From positions 1 through 64,000 of the forward strand of contig JBAYUG010000004.1 in NCBI GenBank assembly GCA_041675325.1: a stretch of DNA of 64,000 nt. Direction: 5' to 3'. This DNA comes from CAIKZJ01 sp041675325 (GTDB lineage Bacteria > Bacteroidota > Ignavibacteria > Tepidaquicellales > Tepidaquicellaceae). The position numbers and the translations under genes were made by a program. Of the stretch, positions 61,522-64,000 are shown one piece after another (the stretch's first letter is position 1; every line of letters begins with the position of its first letter). Under the pieces are notes generated by a model. It had not been told where the DNA came from, did not search any database, and was given only the letters and a program-made list of their open reading frames with translations.

Positions 61522-62538
61522 ATGGACTTAAATATTATCTGGTTTATACTGGTTGGGATTTTGCTTACTGGCTATGCTATCCTTGACGGATTCGATCTCG
61601 GTGTCGGTGCCTTACACCTGCTTACGAAGAGTGACCTGAACAGAAGGATATCAATTAATTCTATCGGACCGGTATGGGATGGAAATGAAGTTTGGCTCGT
61701 AACAGGCGGAGGTGCTCTCTTTGCTGCGTTTCCGGATGTTTACGCAACAGTATTCTCTGGTTTCTATATTGCTTTTATGCTTCTCTTATTTTTTCTGATA
61801 TTTCGTGCAGTTGCGATTGAATTCAGAAGCAAGCAGGAAAGTAAACAATGGCGGGTTTGGTGGGATAGAGCATTCAGCTTTTCAAGTATTTTAATAGCTT
61901 TATTGATGGGTGTTGCATTAGGAAACATAATCACTGGAATCTCTATTGGTCCGGATAAAGAATACATGGGTACTTTTCTTGAATTATTAAATCCCTATTC
62001 GATACTAGTTGGAATAACCACTGTCTCCTTGTTCATTATGCATGGTGCAATATATCTGGTTATGAAAACCGAAGGAGAACTGCAAATTCAAACAAAAAGC
62101 TGGGTTAATAATACGATTATTTTCTTTACCATTTGTTTTGTCACGACTACCATGGCGACATTAATATATTATCCTGGTATGGTCTATCATTTTAAAGATT
62201 TTCCCCCGTTCTTTCTTCTGGCAATTATTACTATGCTTGCAATTGCGAATATACCCAGAGAAATTCATCTTGGCAGAGAGTTCAGAGCGTTTCTGTCATC
62301 TTCTGCAACAATCGCTTTGTTGCTGGTTTTATTTGCTGTAGGAATATTTCCAAACCTGGTTTTATCAAACCCTAATCCGGAATATAGTCTAAGCATTTAC
62401 AACGCAGCATCATCACAGAAAACATTAATGATTATGCTTATAATGGCGATTATAGGAATGCCTTTTGTGATAACTTATACGATAATAATTCAAAAAATAT
62501 ATAAAGGGAAAGTAAAAATTGATGAAATGAGTTATTAA
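61522..62538 (+). CDS. cydB: Cytochrome bd oxidase subunit II
   Basis: 338 aa with about nine membrane helices. The family markers GFDLGVGALH at the N terminus and VWDGNEVWLVTGGGALFAAFP are present. It forms the heterodimer with CydA. No cydX-sized ORF or cydCD is adjacent. It ends about 60 bases before the convergent GH26-like gene with no strong hairpin between. Confidence 0.94.
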   Translation: MDLNIIWFILVGILLTGYAILDGFDLGVGALHLLTKSDLNRRISINSIGPVWDGNEVWLVTGGGALFAAFPDVYATVFSGFYIAFMLLLFFLIFRAVAIEFRSKQESKQWRVWWDRAFSFSSILIALLMGVALGNIITGISIGPDKEYMGTFLELLNPYSILVGITTVSLFIMHGAIYLVMKTEGELQIQTKSWVNNTIIFFTICFVTTTMATLIYYPGMVYHFKDFPPFFLLAIITMLAIANIPREIHLGREFRAFLSSSATIALLLVLFAVGIFPNLVLSNPNPEYSLSIYNAASSQKTLMIMLIMAIIGMPFVITYTIIIQKIYKGKVKIDEMSY

Positions 62539-62597
62539 AACACACTCATCTAAACATTATAAAAACCAACTTGAAGGGTAATCACTTTTAACTCTTT

Positions 62598-63623
62598 CTA
62601 TTTGAACATTGCCTTTACTTTAAATGCATCCATATTTATAAACTCATTGTAAACCTTCAGCGCCTCCGGTGATGAATCAACCCGCATATTAGATATAGAC
62701 CCGTCTGCATTATCAAAAGAAGAATGCCAGTAAGATATAGCTTTTACTCTCGGAAACTTTCCTCCAAGCACCGTTTCAAAGGCCTCTCTTATCCATTCCG
62801 CCTTTTTTCCTGCGCTCGGATCTTCGACAACTCCGAACTCCGCAATTGCTATCGGTTTTACTTTAGAAATCTTTTCCATTTCACGGTAGGCGTTTCTGAA
62901 GTAGGGAAAGAAATTTGCCCAGGGCCACCCTACTTTCTGTGAGCCATAAACGCTCATTCCTAACCAGTCAATATAATCGTCTCCCGGATAGTAAGATTGA
63001 AATCTGTTCCATTCAGCGTTAGGCTCTGAAACTGCATTCACATGATACATCCATGTTAAATTGTCCGCCCCCGCTTCTCTCATCAGCTCCACAACGTGTC
63101 TGTGTGCATCTTTGTACAAATCCGCACCTTCTTCTTCGAAATTAAATGTTCCGCTCCAGGGAAACCAGTTGCCGTTCATCTCAGGTGCAAATTCTACAAG
63201 TATAGGCTTACCGAATTTCTTTGCATCTTTTGCCCACTTTTCTAAATCTTCATCAAAGTCTCCGTTAGCAATTTTATCTAAACCATAAATTGCATCAGGT
63301 CTTCCCATTCCCCAGTCGCTTCGTGGCATTATTCGTATATATGGTATTGAGTTAAACCCTGCTACCGATTTCGCTTTATCCATTGGAAATTTTATTCCGT
63401 AAAACCAGCTGTTTGAAAAACATATCCATACAGGCTGCGCTCCAGTTATATTTAGGTATTCCTGAATTCTTTCCGTTGTTAAGCTGTCTTCTGTATTTCC
63501 CATGTCTGGAAATATTCCTGCATATATACCACTTGTCGGTGGCACAAGTTTCTTTCCTTTCTGAGCTATGGATAAATTCGTGAGCGTAAGTATAAATAGA
63601 AACAAAATCAATAATCTAATCAT
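62598..63623 (-). CDS. Secreted GH26-like glycoside hydrolase
   Basis: 341 aa from the ATG at 63623, which starts a clean signal peptide (MIRLLILFLFILTLTNLSIAQ). The TIM-barrel shows the GH26 pattern: acid/base E148 in FAPEMNGNW and nucleophile E262 in IAIAEFG, with YHVNAVS and DWLGMSVYG between. GH26 enzymes hydrolyse beta-mannans or related beta-glycans. It starts eight bases inside the end of the methyltransferase upstream. Substrate and localisation beyond export are unproven. Confidence 0.83.
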   Translation of the reverse strand: MIRLLILFLFILTLTNLSIAQKGKKLVPPTSGIYAGIFPDMGNTEDSLTTERIQEYLNITGAQPVWICFSNSWFYGIKFPMDKAKSVAGFNSIPYIRIMPRSDWGMGRPDAIYGLDKIANGDFDEDLEKWAKDAKKFGKPILVEFAPEMNGNWFPWSGTFNFEEEGADLYKDAHRHVVELMREAGADNLTWMYHVNAVSEPNAEWNRFQSYYPGDDYIDWLGMSVYGSQKVGWPWANFFPYFRNAYREMEKISKVKPIAIAEFGVVEDPSAGKKAEWIREAFETVLGGKFPRVKAISYWHSSFDNADGSISNMRVDSSPEALKVYNEFINMDAFKVKAMFK

Positions 63624-64000
63624 TGGTGTTCCTTGCCGTAAAGTTAAGAAAAGCGTCTGCACTGAAAACATTAAATATTATTTTTGATAAGTTGTAAAAA
63701 AAGTTTTTGTTGGATAGCGGATATGAAAAATTTATTCTTTTAACGTTCGTAAACCCGCTTTTGTTTAAAGTCTCGCTCAGCGATCTTGAAGTGAAAAAAC
63801 TTCTGTGGTACAAAGGATGATTTCCACCCTTCCATTTTTTCCCGCTCATTCTAAACTTAATGCTGTTTAGATTCGGTACCTCAATCAATAGATACCCGTT
63901 CGGCGAAAGCAGTTCCTTCATCCTACTTAATTCAACTACAGGTTCCGTTATATGTTCCAAAACATGCCACATCGTTATCATGTCATATTTTTTTCCTTCG
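63616..64000 (-). CDS. Class I SAM-dependent methyltransferase (5' truncated by window)
   Basis: The last ~128 codons of a methyltransferase that continues past the right edge; the first visible residues are EGKKYDMITMWHVLEHI. That segment is the post-motif II region of UbiG/sugar-type methyltransferases, followed by LLSPNGYLLIEVPN. The C terminus is rich in aromatic residues and Asn. It overlaps the GH26-like start by eight bases, so the two are coupled. Confidence 0.8.
   Translation of the reverse strand, partial: EGKKYDMITMWHVLEHITEPVVELSRMKELLSPNGYLLIEVPNLNSIKFRMSGKKWKGGNHPLYHRSFFTSRSLSETLNKSGFTNVKRINFSYPLSNKNFFYNLSKIIFNVFSADAFLNFTARNTND

Overview
The window is a low-GC chromosomal segment from a Bacteroidota/Chlorobiota-type bacterium, most likely an Ignavibacteria-like lineage. 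The main clue is the Type IX secretion (T9SS) C-terminal sorting domain on four secreted proteins (one cut by the left edge), with the YQNYPNPFNP signature common in that group. Weak or absent Shine-Dalgarno sites at many genes, MarR/DUF134 regulators, cytochrome bd and multihaem cytochromes fit a facultative or anaerobic, redox-versatile heterotroph. No tRNA, rRNA, CRISPR array, integrase or transposase gene was seen.

Layout. 1-6.5 kb: T9SS-secreted proteins with a duplicated gene border. 6.7-11.8 kb (minus): carbonic anhydrase, NifS-like aminotransferase, alpha/beta hydrolase, methyltransferase and flavin reductase, closely packed. 12.2-17.9 kb (minus): succinate dehydrogenase sdhA and sdhB with a secreted unknown between them, an HtrA-like protease with TPRs, and a crotonase. 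18.6-23.4 kb: ornithine carbamoyltransferase, a glutathione-peroxidase lipoprotein, a VOC protein and a subtilase. 23.5-28.7 kb: rpsT, dnaA (with a possible origin upstream), an acidic unknown and a GDP-mannose synthesis gene. 28.8-42 kb: housekeeping and mixed genes (Gdx, Tex, Pgi, tryptophanase, HEAT-cyclophilin fusion, ferritin). 42.1-46.5 kb (minus): an operon for octahaem tetrathionate-reductase-family cytochrome, cytochrome b, two thiosulfate-transporter halves (one with rhodanese) and MarR. 46.9-51.9 kb: DUF2202 ferritin-like protein, a repeat-rich spacer, a T9SS-secreted pentahaem cytochrome and a ZIP transporter.

52.1-60.1 kb is the most unusual part. It holds two COG0731-type radical SAM proteins, a CGGC protein, a DUF5320-like mini-protein, three stand-alone NifX/NafY-fold proteins, a pyruvoyl arginine decarboxylase, two DUF134 regulators, cysteine synthase and a peroxiredoxin. 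Three copies of one palindrome (consensus TTATGARCATATGYTCATAA) lie at the heads of its three transcription units. Two of them sit at the same distance from near-identical TTGACT promoters. I infer a single DUF134-controlled regulon for metal/sulfur-cluster or redox homeostasis. The third palindrome lies between a DUF134 gene and the divergent cydAB, which may belong to the regulon. 62.6-64 kb: a GH26-like glycosidase and a truncated methyltransferase.

Non-coding DNA carries several repeat types: 14-16 bp GC-rich palindromes sitting in hairpin loops, a dispersed ATCCGTGTAAATCCG family that builds a tandem ~125-bp array at 48.8-49.2 kb, two 11-bp-unit arrays, and a 169-bp element with perfect 25-bp inverted ends.
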